Source: Dehalobacter restrictus DSM 9455
GTDB lineage: Bacteria > Bacillota > Desulfitobacteriia > Desulfitobacteriales > Syntrophobotulaceae
Assembly (NCBI RefSeq): GCF_000512895.1
Contig: NZ_CP007033.1
Coordinates: 526,001-590,000 of the forward strand
Length of the DNA: 64,000 nt
Direction: 5' to 3'
This document shows, in pieces, positions 36,187-45,599 of the stretch. The notes under the pieces were generated by a model. It made no database searches, was not told where the DNA came from, and saw nothing but the letters and a program-made list of their open reading frames with translations. Numbering within the stretch: position 1 is the stretch's first letter; each line of letters starts with the position of its first letter. The translations under genes and the position numbers were made by a program.

Positions 36187-36552
36187 ATGTCCGGATATGC
36201 AGCACTACCTGATTTTGAAATCTTAAATGGCCGGGAGCTTGACGGTCTTATCGTTAATGATAAATTTGTAAGTTATTACCAAGTAGAGTCTGCTCTTTAT
36301 AATTATCCCAAAGTGTTCGAAGCAGGTGTCATCGTTAACAGCCAGAATGGTGAAAGCGTGATCCTCAAAGTATATCTTGCGCTCGAAGATTCTTTTTCGG
36401 CGAAGGAAGAAAGAGAACAGTACTGCTTGAAGGTAGAACAGTATATTAGAAACAGTTTTTCATTTAAAATGCCCATCCGGGTATTGATTCGAGAAAAACT
36501 GCCGATGACCAGATCTGGAAAAATCCTGCGCTCTGTTCTTCGTGATTATTAA
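36187..36552 (+). CDS. Free-standing AMP-binding enzyme C-terminal domain
   Basis: This 121-residue protein corresponds only to the C-terminal lid domain of acyl-CoA synthetases: YYQVESALYNYPKVFEAGVIV and the A10 motif LPMTRSGKILRSVL with the catalytic lysine. The ~400-residue adenylating domain is missing. ATG 36187 has GGGAGG about 8 nt upstream, so it looks like an expressed gene and not a recent deletion scar. It could act in trans with a truncated synthetase or be a relic. The gene stands alone. Confidence 0.75.
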   Translation: MSGYAALPDFEILNGRELDGLIVNDKFVSYYQVESALYNYPKVFEAGVIVNSQNGESVILKVYLALEDSFSAKEEREQYCLKVEQYIRNSFSFKMPIRVLIREKLPMTRSGKILRSVLRDY

Positions 36553-36586
36553 GATAAAATGTTTATAATTGAATCAAATTTAAACT

Positions 36587-36614
36587 AAAAAAGGACCTTC
36601 TTGTATTGAAGGTC
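36587..36614 (-). terminator. Minus-strand terminator
   Basis: GACCTTC and GAAGGTC (36594-36614) flank a 7-nt loop; on the minus strand the stem is followed by CTTTTTTAG. It would end transcripts coming from the MFS gene through the hairpin block. Confidence 0.55.
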
Positions 36615-36985
36615 AAAAAATGAAAATCAAGAGTAGAATTAATGAGACTAAATGAGTAAAACGAAGACAATATAATAATAATCATAAAATACACAAAAAT
36701 CAATAAAAAATATAACCATATTATCCATCTTAAACCATAATTCCCACGGAATTATGGTTTAATTTATAACTGGGTAAAATTAATATTTCAACTTTAAATA
36801 AAACAATCGAGAATCAACAAATCAAAATCAACCTGCGAATATTATTGCCTGAAGCTGCAAAAGATAGTACTGGAAAAAGGGAAATACCGTAAGGTAAATA
36901 ACCTTTTTCGAAGGCTATCCGCCCTGTAGCGGAAACAGATACCCGGTCAGTTAAGCTACCGGGTATCTTCATGATCGCCATGTAC

Positions 36986-37022
36986 GGCCTAATGCCGCAG
37001 TGTCATGGATAACAAGGAGCAG
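36986..37022 (+). repeat. Dispersed intergenic repeat cores
   Basis: GGCCTAATGCCGCAGTG (36986-37002) matches 50746-50762 at 15 of 17 bases, and ATGGATAACAAGGAGCAG (37005-37022) matches 46017-46034 at 15 of 18. Both matches are in non-coding DNA. Confidence 0.6.
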
Positions 37023-37027
37023 CAATC

Positions 37028-38443
37028 TTATGCCTGATTATTATTGACGTGGATTTTGCCGCGGGAGAAAGAGAAGAAAATACCAACAGCACAAAGGCAG
37101 GCTGAGATCAGAAAAGCAAGGTGAATACTCTGTGTAAACTGCGGATAGTATTCAGGCGTAATCTGGTTTTTGCCGACAAATATGGAAATCAGCAGCGTAG
37201 CTGTAGCCATACTCAGCATCTGGCCCAGAATCCTCATCACAGATACTGAGGCGGAGGCAACCCCGTAATAATGATTATCTACGGAACTCATGACTGCATT
37301 GGTATTCGGAGAAGAGAATAAGGCAAATCCAAGACCCAGCACCATCAAAGCAGCTATGATCAGGAACAGAGAAGTATGCGGGCCGATAAAGGAAAGCAAA
37401 AACAAGCCTGCGGCGGTTCCGGCCATGCCCCAAGAAGCAATTCTGGCGGGTTCTTTTTCATCGGATAGGCGTCCGGCCATAGGGGAAATTAAGGACTGGA
37501 TAATAGGCTGGATAATCAGGATGATTCCGGCATGCTCTGAAGACATGCCCTGGACGTACTGCAGATATAGACTCAGAAGAAAAGTTACGGAGTAGGAACC
37601 AGCATAATTGATTAATGCTGCTACGTTGGAAAAGGCAAAAACCCGGTTATTCTGAAAAAGCCTGATTTCTAACACAGGATTTGGGATCTTGAGCTGGCGT
37701 TTCACAAAGAAAACAAAACAAACAATGCTGAAGAGGATCAGGATAATCCCGAGAATATCCGGTAAAATGCTCGAACCATAGATAAGCGCAATCAGGGTAA
37801 CGGCGAAAATCAGACTGCCTGGAATATCCAGTTTATCATTTTTGGCATCGGCCCAATCGCTCTTGACATATGTAATCGTTAAGACCGTGATCAGGACCCC
37901 CAAAGGAACCAATACCAAAAAAATGCTTCTCCAACCCCAATGCTCGGTTAAGAATCCGCCTAGAAAAGGTCCGACAGCAAGTCCTACATATATGGCTGAA
38001 ACATTAAAGCCTAGGGCTTTGCCGCGTTCTTGCGGGGGAAAGGCCGAGGTGATCAGCGCCATTCCCGCAGTTGCGATCATCGATGCACTAATTCCCTGCA
38101 GGACTCTCATCACGATTAATAATTCAATATTTGGGACAAAACCTGAGATTAACGTAAATGCAGTAAATGAAATTATCCCCCATTTATAAAGCCTGGTCCG
38201 GCCAAGGATGTCGGCGAGTTTGCCGATAGGAAGAAGAAACACAGCCGAAGACAACAAGAAAGATGTCGCAATCCAGCTTAAAACGACAGCATCTGCTGCA
38301 AATTCCTTTTGAATTGCAGGCAGCGCGATGTTGATAGATGAAATCATAAACGGAGTCAGAAAAGAACCTGCGGTTGCTATAAACAAAAGGGTGCGCTTAA
38401 CCATTTTGCTGTCATCTCGGGCGTGGTCATGATGGACGTTCAT
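37028..38443 (-). CDS. MFS multidrug-type exporter (DHA2, 14-helix)
   Basis: The 471-residue membrane protein is a drug:proton antiporter of the EmrB/QacA type. It opens with a His-rich cytoplasmic tail (NVHHDHARDD), then about 14 helices with LPAIQKEF, the loop motif GKLADILGRTRLYKWG (motif A) and the antiporter motif GLAVGPFLGGFL (motif C). ATG 38443 has AAAAGGAG upstream. No regulator gene is adjacent, and the substrate cannot be told. It is followed by a region with several hairpins that may serve as 3' structures. Confidence 0.88.
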   Translation of the reverse strand: MNVHHDHARDDSKMVKRTLLFIATAGSFLTPFMISSINIALPAIQKEFAADAVVLSWIATSFLLSSAVFLLPIGKLADILGRTRLYKWGIISFTAFTLISGFVPNIELLIVMRVLQGISASMIATAGMALITSAFPPQERGKALGFNVSAIYVGLAVGPFLGGFLTEHWGWRSIFLVLVPLGVLITVLTITYVKSDWADAKNDKLDIPGSLIFAVTLIALIYGSSILPDILGIILILFSIVCFVFFVKRQLKIPNPVLEIRLFQNNRVFAFSNVAALINYAGSYSVTFLLSLYLQYVQGMSSEHAGIILIIQPIIQSLISPMAGRLSDEKEPARIASWGMAGTAAGLFLLSFIGPHTSLFLIIAALMVLGLGFALFSSPNTNAVMSSVDNHYYGVASASVSVMRILGQMLSMATATLLISIFVGKNQITPEYYPQFTQSIHLAFLISACLCAVGIFFSFSRGKIHVNNNQA

Positions 38444-38627
38444 AAATACTCCTTTTTAGTTGGTTTTTGATCCCTTATTCTTTTTATTAAAACAAAAACA
38501 TACCCTAAAAGAACAAGTCATAGGTTATTATAAATGATTGTTTATGAGTCGTAAATTAACGTTTTGATGTATAAATTTTACATTTTATTGACATCCTATT
38601 AATGATTAACTTTTAAGGAGGTTGCCC

Positions 38628-38861
38628 ATGAATATTTGGCAGAAGATTGCCCTTGCAATTATTATCATCGGGGCCATAAACTGGGGAACGATTGGTTTTT
38701 TTCAATTTGATCTTGTCAATGCCCTCCTCGGAGGGATCAGTCCGCTCCCTCCAAGAATCGTCTATGCACTGGTCGGACTCAGCGGCCTGTACTGCATCAC
38801 GCTCTTATTCGTACCGAATCGCGAATATGAGAGAGAAGGACGGATCCAGCATAATCCTTAA
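38628..38861 (+). CDS. DUF378 small membrane protein
   Basis: The 77-residue protein has two helices and the DUF378 pattern IIIIGAINWGTIGFFQFDLVNALLGG ... RIVYALVGLSGLYCI, as in Bacillus YuzA. Function is unknown. ATG 38628 sits 5-6 nt after AAGGAGGT; a TTG six bases upstream lies inside the ribosome site. A very strong terminator follows, so the gene is probably a monocistron. Confidence 0.85.
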   Translation: MNIWQKIALAIIIIGAINWGTIGFFQFDLVNALLGGISPLPPRIVYALVGLSGLYCITLLFVPNREYEREGRIQHNP

Positions 38862-38890
38862 CGAGTCGGCAAAATTACTCAATAAGTCCA

Positions 38891-38932
38891 ACAAGAAAAA
38901 GGAACCGAGTATATCTCGGTTCCTTTTTCTTG
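38891..38932. terminator. Strong bidirectional terminator
   Basis: A perfect 19-bp inverted repeat, ACAAGAAAAAGGAACCGAG and its complement around TATAT, with A/T runs in the stem base, separates the DUF378 gene from the converging PrsW-like gene. Confidence 0.92.
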
Positions 38933-38984
38933 TAGAGCTTTAGCCTGCGTTTACAATGGCGACAGGACATAGGTGTACAGTCTT

Positions 38985-39704
38985 TTATTCAGCAGGTTGC
39001 CGGGCGGGGATTTTTTGGTATTTTTCCCTTGATTCTTTGTAATACCTGTTAAGTTTCCTAAGATTAACCGTCCACAGGTAAATGATATACGGTAAAAACA
39101 GCGTAAGCAGAATTGGAATTTCCGACATCAGAATAAAGTCAAAAAAACCGTGAAGCAGGATAGGAACATATAAGGATTTTCTGAGGTAAGCTCTTTCAAG
39201 ATGAGGATGATTGGAGAACTTTGCCAGGGAAAGGTAGTATCCCATCGTCACACCAAGTAGCACGTGGGTCGGCACTGAGAATATTCCTCTGGAAAGGCCT
39301 ACATACGGGTTGGCTGAAAAGTTTACAAGGACATACATGATGTTCTCGACTGTTGCGAAACCCAACGCGGCAAATACGGCATAGACAATCCCGTCCAGCT
39401 TTTCATTAAATGCCGGATTCCGATAGACTGTCCGCAGGACAACTGCCCTTTTGAAAAATTCTTCGGTCAGTCCGGCAACGACGAAGGCATTGAAAAAAGC
39501 TGCCGCTACCCCGGCAAAGATGTTCAGGGACGTCAGGAATTTTTCAAACAGCACGATCGGGATGACTGCCAGCGCACCCAGGATAAACACTTTTATAAGA
39601 AGATGCAAAGGCTCTTTATCGAAACGGTCGGTATAATAGACTGCCAGGCCCAGGGCAATTACAGGAGTAAGTGCAATTACCAATATTCGCAGATCGAATA
39701 GCAA
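38985..39704 (-). CDS. PrsW-family intramembrane metalloprotease
   Basis: The 239-residue protein has about eight helices and the PrsW/CPBP-like active residues: VVAGLTEEFFKRAVV (Glu81-Glu82 and Lys85), ATVENIMYV, a histidine in VPTHVLLGVTMGYYL and LLHGFFDFIL. In Bacillus subtilis PrsW makes the first cut in anti-sigma factor RsiW. No anti-sigma factor is nearby, so the substrate is unknown. The minus-strand start 39704 has AAAAGGATG upstream. Confidence 0.9.
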   Translation of the reverse strand: MLFDLRILVIALTPVIALGLAVYYTDRFDKEPLHLLIKVFILGALAVIPIVLFEKFLTSLNIFAGVAAAFFNAFVVAGLTEEFFKRAVVLRTVYRNPAFNEKLDGIVYAVFAALGFATVENIMYVLVNFSANPYVGLSRGIFSVPTHVLLGVTMGYYLSLAKFSNHPHLERAYLRKSLYVPILLHGFFDFILMSEIPILLTLFLPYIIYLWTVNLRKLNRYYKESREKYQKIPARQPAE

Positions 39705-39820
39705 AAGATCACATCCTTTTCTGTAAGTTTATCTCCTGTGAAGTACATCTTCAACAGCAAGCAGCTTGAATTATGTTAAGCTTTATTATTTGCAGCCGGA
39801 GCATCAAACATTCCTTATAA

Positions 39821-39884
39821 ATTTTTTCATTTTTTCATTTTGGCGAGAGACGAATGGAGAGACGATTTTTTCATTTTTTCATTT
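39821..39884 (+). repeat. Short tandem duplication with 44-bp period
   Basis: A 20-nt T-rich unit (ATTTTTTC repeated, ending ATTT) occurs at 39821-39840 and again at 39865-39884. Each copy is followed by GGCGAG or GGTGAG. The spacer holds GGCGAGAGACGAATG (39842-39856), which recurs identically at 41653-41667 on the far side of the IS30 element. Confidence 0.65.
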
Positions 39885-40117
39885 GGTGAGCGGTCAAAGT
39901 AAATGCAACCTTTGACAGAGTAAATATAGTGGGGTTTCATTGAGTCTGTCAAAATACTGGGAATAACAGGTATAGTACCTGTTAAAAATAGCCGATTCAG
40001 ATTATATGGAGCGAAAATCTGCCAGCCGAGTTCTAAAAAAGAGTATACTAATAAAAGGGGTACCCGGAAACCGTTTTTCGGACAGAGTAACCGCGTCCCC
40101 CTGATCAGGATCGGTAT

Positions 40118-41488
40118 GGATGTGTTCTGCGGGTTAAATGATACTGAAATTATTTTTTCAAAAGCGACGGCTTCAGCAGGATTTCATTAGCAGGAATCCT
40201 GCTGATTCTCAGCTTTTTAAGGACATCATCGTATCCGTAGATGAAGTTAAACACATCCAACGGCGATTTGTCGCCCAGTTTCTCCCTGGAATAGGAGTTG
40301 ATATGCGACATCATAAGGTCAATATCCCCTTGGCACAGGGCGTCAAACGATGTGCCTTTGGGCAATATTTTCCTAATGAACTCGTGGTTCAACTCCACGT
40401 TGGGCTTCTGGTATGATGCGAATGGGTCGCAGTAGTACAGCCGCGTCCTGCGGCGGCCCTGTGCATCATACTCCAAAGCTTTCGGGTTTGAAAACTCTGA
40501 ACCGTTGTCAGCGAGGCAAACGGAAAGAAGGCGGCTGAACACCTCTCTGCTAAGAGTTTCGTCTAGGCAGTTGAAGACGTCGATAACGGACTGGGAGGTA
40601 TTGCGTTCCCTGATGAAGGCCAGCATCAAGTCACAGGACTTGAACATCATCGTGAGCAGGACCTTTCCACCGACACGCCCGATAACTGAATCTATCTCAA
40701 CGACCGGAGCGTCTGATGCTTCCGTAAAGGCCAGGAAGTCGGCGTAGGTGCGGCCAAGCCTGCAGGTGCTGTCGATTTTATGCTCCACCGTTTTGGTTTT
40801 TCTGGGCTTAAGGCGGCAGACCCGGGGCATGTCAATGTTTCTCGCCTTAAAGAGTCCGCCGGAAACATAGCGGTAGATGGATTTCTCACTGACGATAAGC
40901 CTGTCGGCATTGTGGACTGCGATGTGATGAACAGATTGCCCACGCTGGATGAGGGGACTGATCCATTCGTCAAGGTAGAGCAGTTCATCCTCGGTAATAT
41001 TTGCACCGGAGCGGGATTCCACCAGCATCTCTCGGTATGCCTCATGAGCATTTCTGTGGAGGTAATACTTTTTCCGTAGGACACACTGGTAAGCTTCAAG
41101 ACAACCGTTGCAGACATACGGTGGATCATAAAGCCTGTGGCAGCGTCGCTCCTCGAATTCCTCGCATACGGCATTGCAGTAATTACAGCGGGAACACTTT
41201 CTTGTGCAATTAGGCTTGTCGGAGCAGATCTGCATTTTTTGGCAGACATTGAGATTGGCGCAGCGGTTATGGATACGGTATGGCGCATATTTATTGCTTT
41301 CAATGGCGCGGGCGCGAATTTCACGGGAAATGGTGGATGCGCTTTTTTCAAGGGTGACGGCAATCCGCTTAAGAGATACGCCCTCTCGCAGTAGCTGCTC
41401 AATTTGTAGACGCTCCGAATCAGTGAGATGCTTGTTTTTTGCCATGGTAAATTCTCCTTTGACTCAAAGATTCCCGCAGAACACATCC
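40118..41488 (-). mobile_element. IS30-family insertion sequence (inner boundaries)
   Basis: A perfect 16-bp inverted repeat, GGATGTGTTCTGCGGG at 40118-40133 and its complement at 41473-41488, tightly encloses the transposase gene, giving 1371 bp. No clear target duplication is visible at these ends, so the boundaries are not certain; see the outer repeat pair. The transposase frame is intact. Confidence 0.7.
40150..41445 (-). CDS. IS30 family transposase
   Basis: The 431-residue protein has an N-terminal helix-turn-helix (LTDSERLQIEQLL, SLKRIAVTLEKSASTISREI). A cysteine-rich zinc-binding-like section (~60-120, CTRKCSRCNYC and VCNGCLEAYQC) and a second HTH with EKSIYRYV follow. The DDE core has Asp in VVEIDSVIG, Asp in CLADNGSEF and Glu in NVELNHEFIR. 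The cysteine-rich insert is a feature of some clostridial IS30 subgroups. ATG 41445 has AAAGGAG upstream. No frameshift is seen, so it may be active. Confidence 0.9.
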   Translation of the reverse strand: MAKNKHLTDSERLQIEQLLREGVSLKRIAVTLEKSASTISREIRARAIESNKYAPYRIHNRCANLNVCQKMQICSDKPNCTRKCSRCNYCNAVCEEFEERRCHRLYDPPYVCNGCLEAYQCVLRKKYYLHRNAHEAYREMLVESRSGANITEDELLYLDEWISPLIQRGQSVHHIAVHNADRLIVSEKSIYRYVSGGLFKARNIDMPRVCRLKPRKTKTVEHKIDSTCRLGRTYADFLAFTEASDAPVVEIDSVIGRVGGKVLLTMMFKSCDLMLAFIRERNTSQSVIDVFNCLDETLSREVFSRLLSVCLADNGSEFSNPKALEYDAQGRRRTRLYYCDPFASYQKPNVELNHEFIRKILPKGTSFDALCQGDIDLMMSHINSYSREKLGDKSPLDVFNFIYGYDDVLKKLRISRIPANEILLKPSLLKK

Positions 41489-41690
41489 TAAAGTTCTTGT
41501 CGGAATATTGCCAGACTAAATGCAATCACTCCCCCATGGGGGAGTGAAGAAAAAGGAGACTTTCGATTGTAAGACTTAATGCCACTATTCTGTTTGAAGA
41601 TTTAAATGCAATCACCCAGTAATGTATAGGTTGCATTTACAAAGTCAATTGAGGCGAGAGACGAATGAATTGAACTGTAGGATCAACTGA

Positions 41691-41835
41691 TTGACGAATA
41701 TAAGGAAAAATGCTAAAATGTTAGAACGTGGTGGCTTCTCACCACAACCGCACTTATTAGGTATGAACTGGTTTCTTGCCGTTTATGCGGCAGCGGGCCG
41801 ACCTACGCAGGCGAGTCTGGGACTGGGAGGTGTAG
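41691..41835 (+). promoter_or_regulatory. Promoter and ribosomal protein L21 leader
   Basis: Promoter TTGACG (41691-41696), 17 bp, TAAAAT (41714-41719). The following leader contains GGTGGCTTCTCACCAC-type pairing, AACTGGTTTCTTGCCG, TTTATGCGGCAGCGGGCC and CTACGCAGGCGAG, which resembles the Firmicutes L21 leader, thought to bind L21 for feedback control. The 394-bp gap from the IS30 gene otherwise holds the IS right end. Confidence 0.65.
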
Positions 41836-41839
41836 AAAA

Positions 41840-42151
41840 ATGTATGTAATTATCGAAACAGGAGGCAAACAGTACAGAGTCAAGGAAGGCGATGTCGTCA
41901 ATGTTGAAAAACTTGATGCAGCTGTCGGCCAGGTTCTCGACCTGAATCAGGTACTGCTTGTTGAAAAAGATGGTAATGTAACGGTTGGAGCTCCAGTTGT
42001 TGCCGGCGTGACAGTTGTCGCAAAAGTTCTGGAACAGGGCAAAGGCGACAAAGTCATTGCATTCCGTTATAAACCCAAAAAACACGTTCGTGTTAAAAAA
42101 GGCCATCGTCAGCCTTACACGAAGCTTTCAATTGAAACAATCAATGCTTAA
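41840..42151 (+). CDS. rplU: 50S ribosomal protein L21
   Basis: The 103-residue protein binds 23S rRNA in the large subunit. [20 protein letters not shown] and the C-terminal [22 protein letters not shown] are the L21 hallmarks. GGGAGGTG precedes ATG 41840. It opens the rplU-rpmA-spo0B-obg block and is preceded by an L21-type leader. An IS30 element ends less than 200 bp upstream but leaves promoter and leader intact. Confidence 0.97.
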   Translation: MYVIIETGGKQYRVKEGDVVNVEKLDAAVGQVLDLNQVLLVEKDGNVTVGAPVVAGVTVVAKVLEQGKGDKVIAFRYKPKKHVRVKKGHRQPYTKLSIETINA

Positions 42152-42202
42152 TGGTTGAAAATTAGAATACGATCAGCATGTTCTTTTTAGGAGGTGATCT
42201 TC

Positions 42203-42478
42203 ATGGCCCACAAGAAAGGTGTAGGAAGTACACGAAACGGCAGAGACAGTAATGCGCAAAGACTCGGAGTCAAACGCTCTGACGGACAGTACGTTTTGGC
42301 AGGAAATATTCTTGTTCGCCAACGTGGAACCAAACTCCATCCTGGCAAAAACTGCGGCATTGGCAAAGATGATACGCTGTTCGCGCTCACAGATGGTTAC
42401 GTAAAGTTCGAACGCAAAGATAAATTCCGCAAGCAGGTAAGTGTTCATGCGGAAAACGGGATTACTCAAGCCCAATAA
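42203..42478 (+). CDS. rpmA: 50S ribosomal protein L27, no N-terminal extension
   Basis: L27 lies at the peptidyl-transferase centre. The protein begins [22 protein letters not shown], so after Met the mature N terminus is encoded directly. Many Firmicutes make L27 with a ~9-residue leader cut by the protease Prp (YsxB), whose gene lies between rplU and rpmA; here both the leader and that gene are absent (51-bp gap). ATG 42203 follows TAGGAGGTGAT; the GTG inside that ribosome site is not used. A terminator follows. Confidence 0.96.
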   Translation: MAHKKGVGSTRNGRDSNAQRLGVKRSDGQYVLAGNILVRQRGTKLHPGKNCGIGKDDTLFALTDGYVKFERKDKFRKQVSVHAENGITQAQ

Positions 42479-42490
42479 CAGATTACACGT

Positions 42491-42525
42491 CATACCCCTG
42501 GGTTAGCCCGGGGGTATGTTTTATT
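42491..42525 (+). terminator. Terminator after rpmA
   Basis: CATACCCCTGGG / CCCGGGGGTATG around TTAG, followed by TTTTATT. It probably gives partial termination before spo0B. Confidence 0.88.
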
Positions 42526-42554
42526 GTTAATTATCTTTGGTGAGGAGAAGAAAA

Positions 42555-43067
42555 ATGGTCAATCTTGATAAAAAGATCCTTTATGAGCAGTTGGATAATT
42601 TCCAGATCCTTCGGCATGATTTTCTGAATTATTTTCAGGTCATCAAGGGGTATTTGCAGCTGAATATGCCGGACAAAGCGTTGGCTTATATTGATGAAGT
42701 CTTGGTGGAGATTCGGCCGCAGCAAGATATTTACAAGATTGGCCAAAAAACACTGCTTGGTATTCTCCTGGGATGGTATTTTAAGCTGCGTCTGAAAGGT
42801 GCAGAATTTGTGTTGGATTTTCCTCCGGAAATGAAAAATGAAGAATTTTGGCTTGATCATTGGCAGGAAGAATATGCCCTGAGTTTTTCTGGATACACTA
42901 AAGACTGTTTAGACCTATTCGTGCAGGGAGATCAGGATGTTGAAACATTAACGGCAAAGATCCAGTTCGGCGTTGTCGGCGGAGGATTTTCCTGCGAATT
43001 CAGACTATATAAAGAAGACAATCTTTTTGAGCAGAATGTATATTCCCCAGTCTACCAGAAAGCATGA
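42555..43067 (+). CDS. spo0B: Spo0B-type sporulation phosphotransferase-like protein
   Basis: The 170-residue protein has the Spo0B alpha-helical histidine phosphotransfer motif LRHDFLNYFQVIKGYLQLNMPDKALAYI, with His21 as the likely phosphate acceptor, and a degenerate C-terminal kinase-like half. In Bacillus Spo0B passes phosphate from Spo0F to Spo0A; clostridia mostly lack Spo0F, so the partner here is unclear. Position between rpmA and obg is exactly that of Bacillus spo0B, which supports the name. Start ATG 42555 follows GAGGAGAAG. Confidence 0.82.
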   Translation: MVNLDKKILYEQLDNFQILRHDFLNYFQVIKGYLQLNMPDKALAYIDEVLVEIRPQQDIYKIGQKTLLGILLGWYFKLRLKGAEFVLDFPPEMKNEEFWLDHWQEEYALSFSGYTKDCLDLFVQGDQDVETLTAKIQFGVVGGGFSCEFRLYKEDNLFEQNVYSPVYQKA

Positions 43068-43162
43068 GTTACTTTCTGATAGGTCTAAGCGCAGCTAAGG
43101 CTGACGTCAAAGGCTTGGCGCCAGCCAAGTTTTCTTTAGAAAAATCCGAATGAAGGGGTTAA

Positions 43163-44443
<1,281 letters not shown>

Positions 44444-44444
44444 C

Positions 44445-44735
44445 ATGCTGACAGGCAAACAGAAAAGGTTTTTAAGGGCTATGGGGAATGAAATGGAACC
44501 TATTTTAATCGTTGGCAAAGATGAAATTACAGATAATATGATTAAACAGGCCGCCGATGCGTTGGAGGCAAGAGAGCTGATTAAAGGACGGGTGCTCCAG
44601 AATTGTGCCGATGCCCCGAAAAATATCGCCTCCGGGCTGGCCGAAGCTACCCATTCAGAATTGGTTCAGGTGATCGGGCGGAATTTCCTGCTCTATCGGA
44701 AGGCCAGCGAAAAACCAAAAATAGAGCTGCCCTGA
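44445..44735 (+). CDS. yhbY: YhbY-type CRM RNA-binding protein
   Basis: The 96-residue protein is a single CRM domain: LTGKQKRFLRAMGNEMEPILIVGKDEIT, then the GxxG-like loop and LIKGRVLQNC. YhbY associates with pre-50S ribosomes. It starts one base after the obg stop with GGAGGAC inside the obg end as ribosome site, so it is coupled to obg. A hairpin AGTCTCCGT/ACGGAGACT (44815-44845) follows before nadD. Confidence 0.92.
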   Translation: MLTGKQKRFLRAMGNEMEPILIVGKDEITDNMIKQAADALEARELIKGRVLQNCADAPKNIASGLAEATHSELVQVIGRNFLLYRKASEKPKIELP

Positions 44736-44876
44736 CATATTTTCTTGGTAAATGAGGACAATTTGCAGGCGGGATATTTCTCAGCATATTTTACTTAAGT
44801 ATTCTCCTGAGATCAGTCTCCGTTATAGACAGTGTTACGGAGACTTGTCTAATAATAAAAATTTAGGAGATAAATA

Positions 44877-45518
44877 ATGGAACGGAGTGTTCGCGAGTCA
44901 ATCGCTGGCGGATGCCGGATTGGCATCATGGGAGGAACGTTTAATCCAATTCATTACGGCCATCTGGTGGCTGCGGAGACAGCCAGGGTCGAATTTGCGC
45001 TTGATAAGGTCTTATTCATCCCCACAGGCATTCCTCCGCATAAAGTCCATCATCAGATTGCAAATTCGGATCTGCGTTTTGCGATGGTCGAAATGTCTAT
45101 CCGCGACAATGAGAATTTTATCGCATCCAGAATTGAGATCGACAGAGAAGGCCCTTCATACACCTATGACACTTTAAAAGCCTTGCATCTGTTGTTCCCC
45201 GAACAGGAACTTTTTTTTATCACCGGTTCCGATGCGCTCCGGGATATTTTGAGCTGGCGGGAAGCAGAAGGAATTATTGGAATATCCAAAATTATCGGGG
45301 CTTCAAGACCGGGGTATGAAATTGGTGGTTTTTTGGGAGAATTATTTGACAGATATCCTTATGCCCAAAACAGAATATTCGAGATGGAAATTCCCGCTCT
45401 GGCTATATCTTCGACAGATATCAGAAAAAGGATCTGGAATAACAAGTCTATTCGTTATTTGCTTCCAGAAGAAGTACGGCGTTTCATCATAGAAAATAAT
45501 ATTTACATCAGTAAATAA
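44877..45518 (+). CDS. nadD: Nicotinate-nucleotide adenylyltransferase
   Basis: NadD makes nicotinic acid adenine dinucleotide from NaMN and ATP, the step before NadE, which is encoded about 12 kb away. The 213-residue protein has the nucleotidyltransferase motif GIMGGTFNPIHYGHL, and the ISSTDIRKRI loop (SSTxxR). TAGGAG precedes ATG 44877. Neighbours obg, yhbY, yqeK and rsfS are the usual clostridial context. Confidence 0.96.
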   Translation: MERSVRESIAGGCRIGIMGGTFNPIHYGHLVAAETARVEFALDKVLFIPTGIPPHKVHHQIANSDLRFAMVEMSIRDNENFIASRIEIDREGPSYTYDTLKALHLLFPEQELFFITGSDALRDILSWREAEGIIGISKIIGASRPGYEIGGFLGELFDRYPYAQNRIFEMEIPALAISSTDIRKRIWNNKSIRYLLPEEVRRFIIENNIYISK

Positions 45519-45599
45519 ACATTTGACTTCCGATAGGATTGTATACTATAGTAATAGTTGTTTCATACTATAAACAAAATTATTTTAGAGGTGAATTCC

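Larger units (their letters stand above)
36553..37027. other. 475-bp intergenic region with several strong hairpins
   Basis: No gene is seen. Elements: a perfect 14-bp inverted repeat with 3-nt loop at 36731-36761 (TAAACCATAATTCC / GGAATTATGGTTTA); stem AAAAAGG/CCTTTTT enclosing TACC/GGTA (36874-36908); CCGC/GCGG (36919-36932); and GATACCCGGT/ACCGGGTATC (36938-36967). The last three form a compact GC-richer block in AT-rich surroundings. I could not match it to a known riboswitch. Dispersed-repeat cores follow at 36986-37022. Confidence 0.5.
39899..41640. repeat. Outer inverted-repeat pair around the IS30 element
   Basis: GTAAATGCAACC (39899-39910) and its exact complement GGTTGCATTTAC (41629-41640) face each other, both bordered by AAA outside (39896-39898 and 41641-41643). 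Inside the right part, AAATGCAATCAC occurs twice more (near 41519 and 41604) and a perfect 20-bp palindrome is at 41527-41546. Either these are the true IS ends or the IS30 sits inside another small element. Confidence 0.55.

Noticed and set aside
40692-41525. 277-codon frame overlapping the IS30 transposase in another frame
   Set aside because: The IS30 transposase frame has all DDE and HTH motifs; this one is low-complexity Ser/Pro-rich out-of-frame translation.
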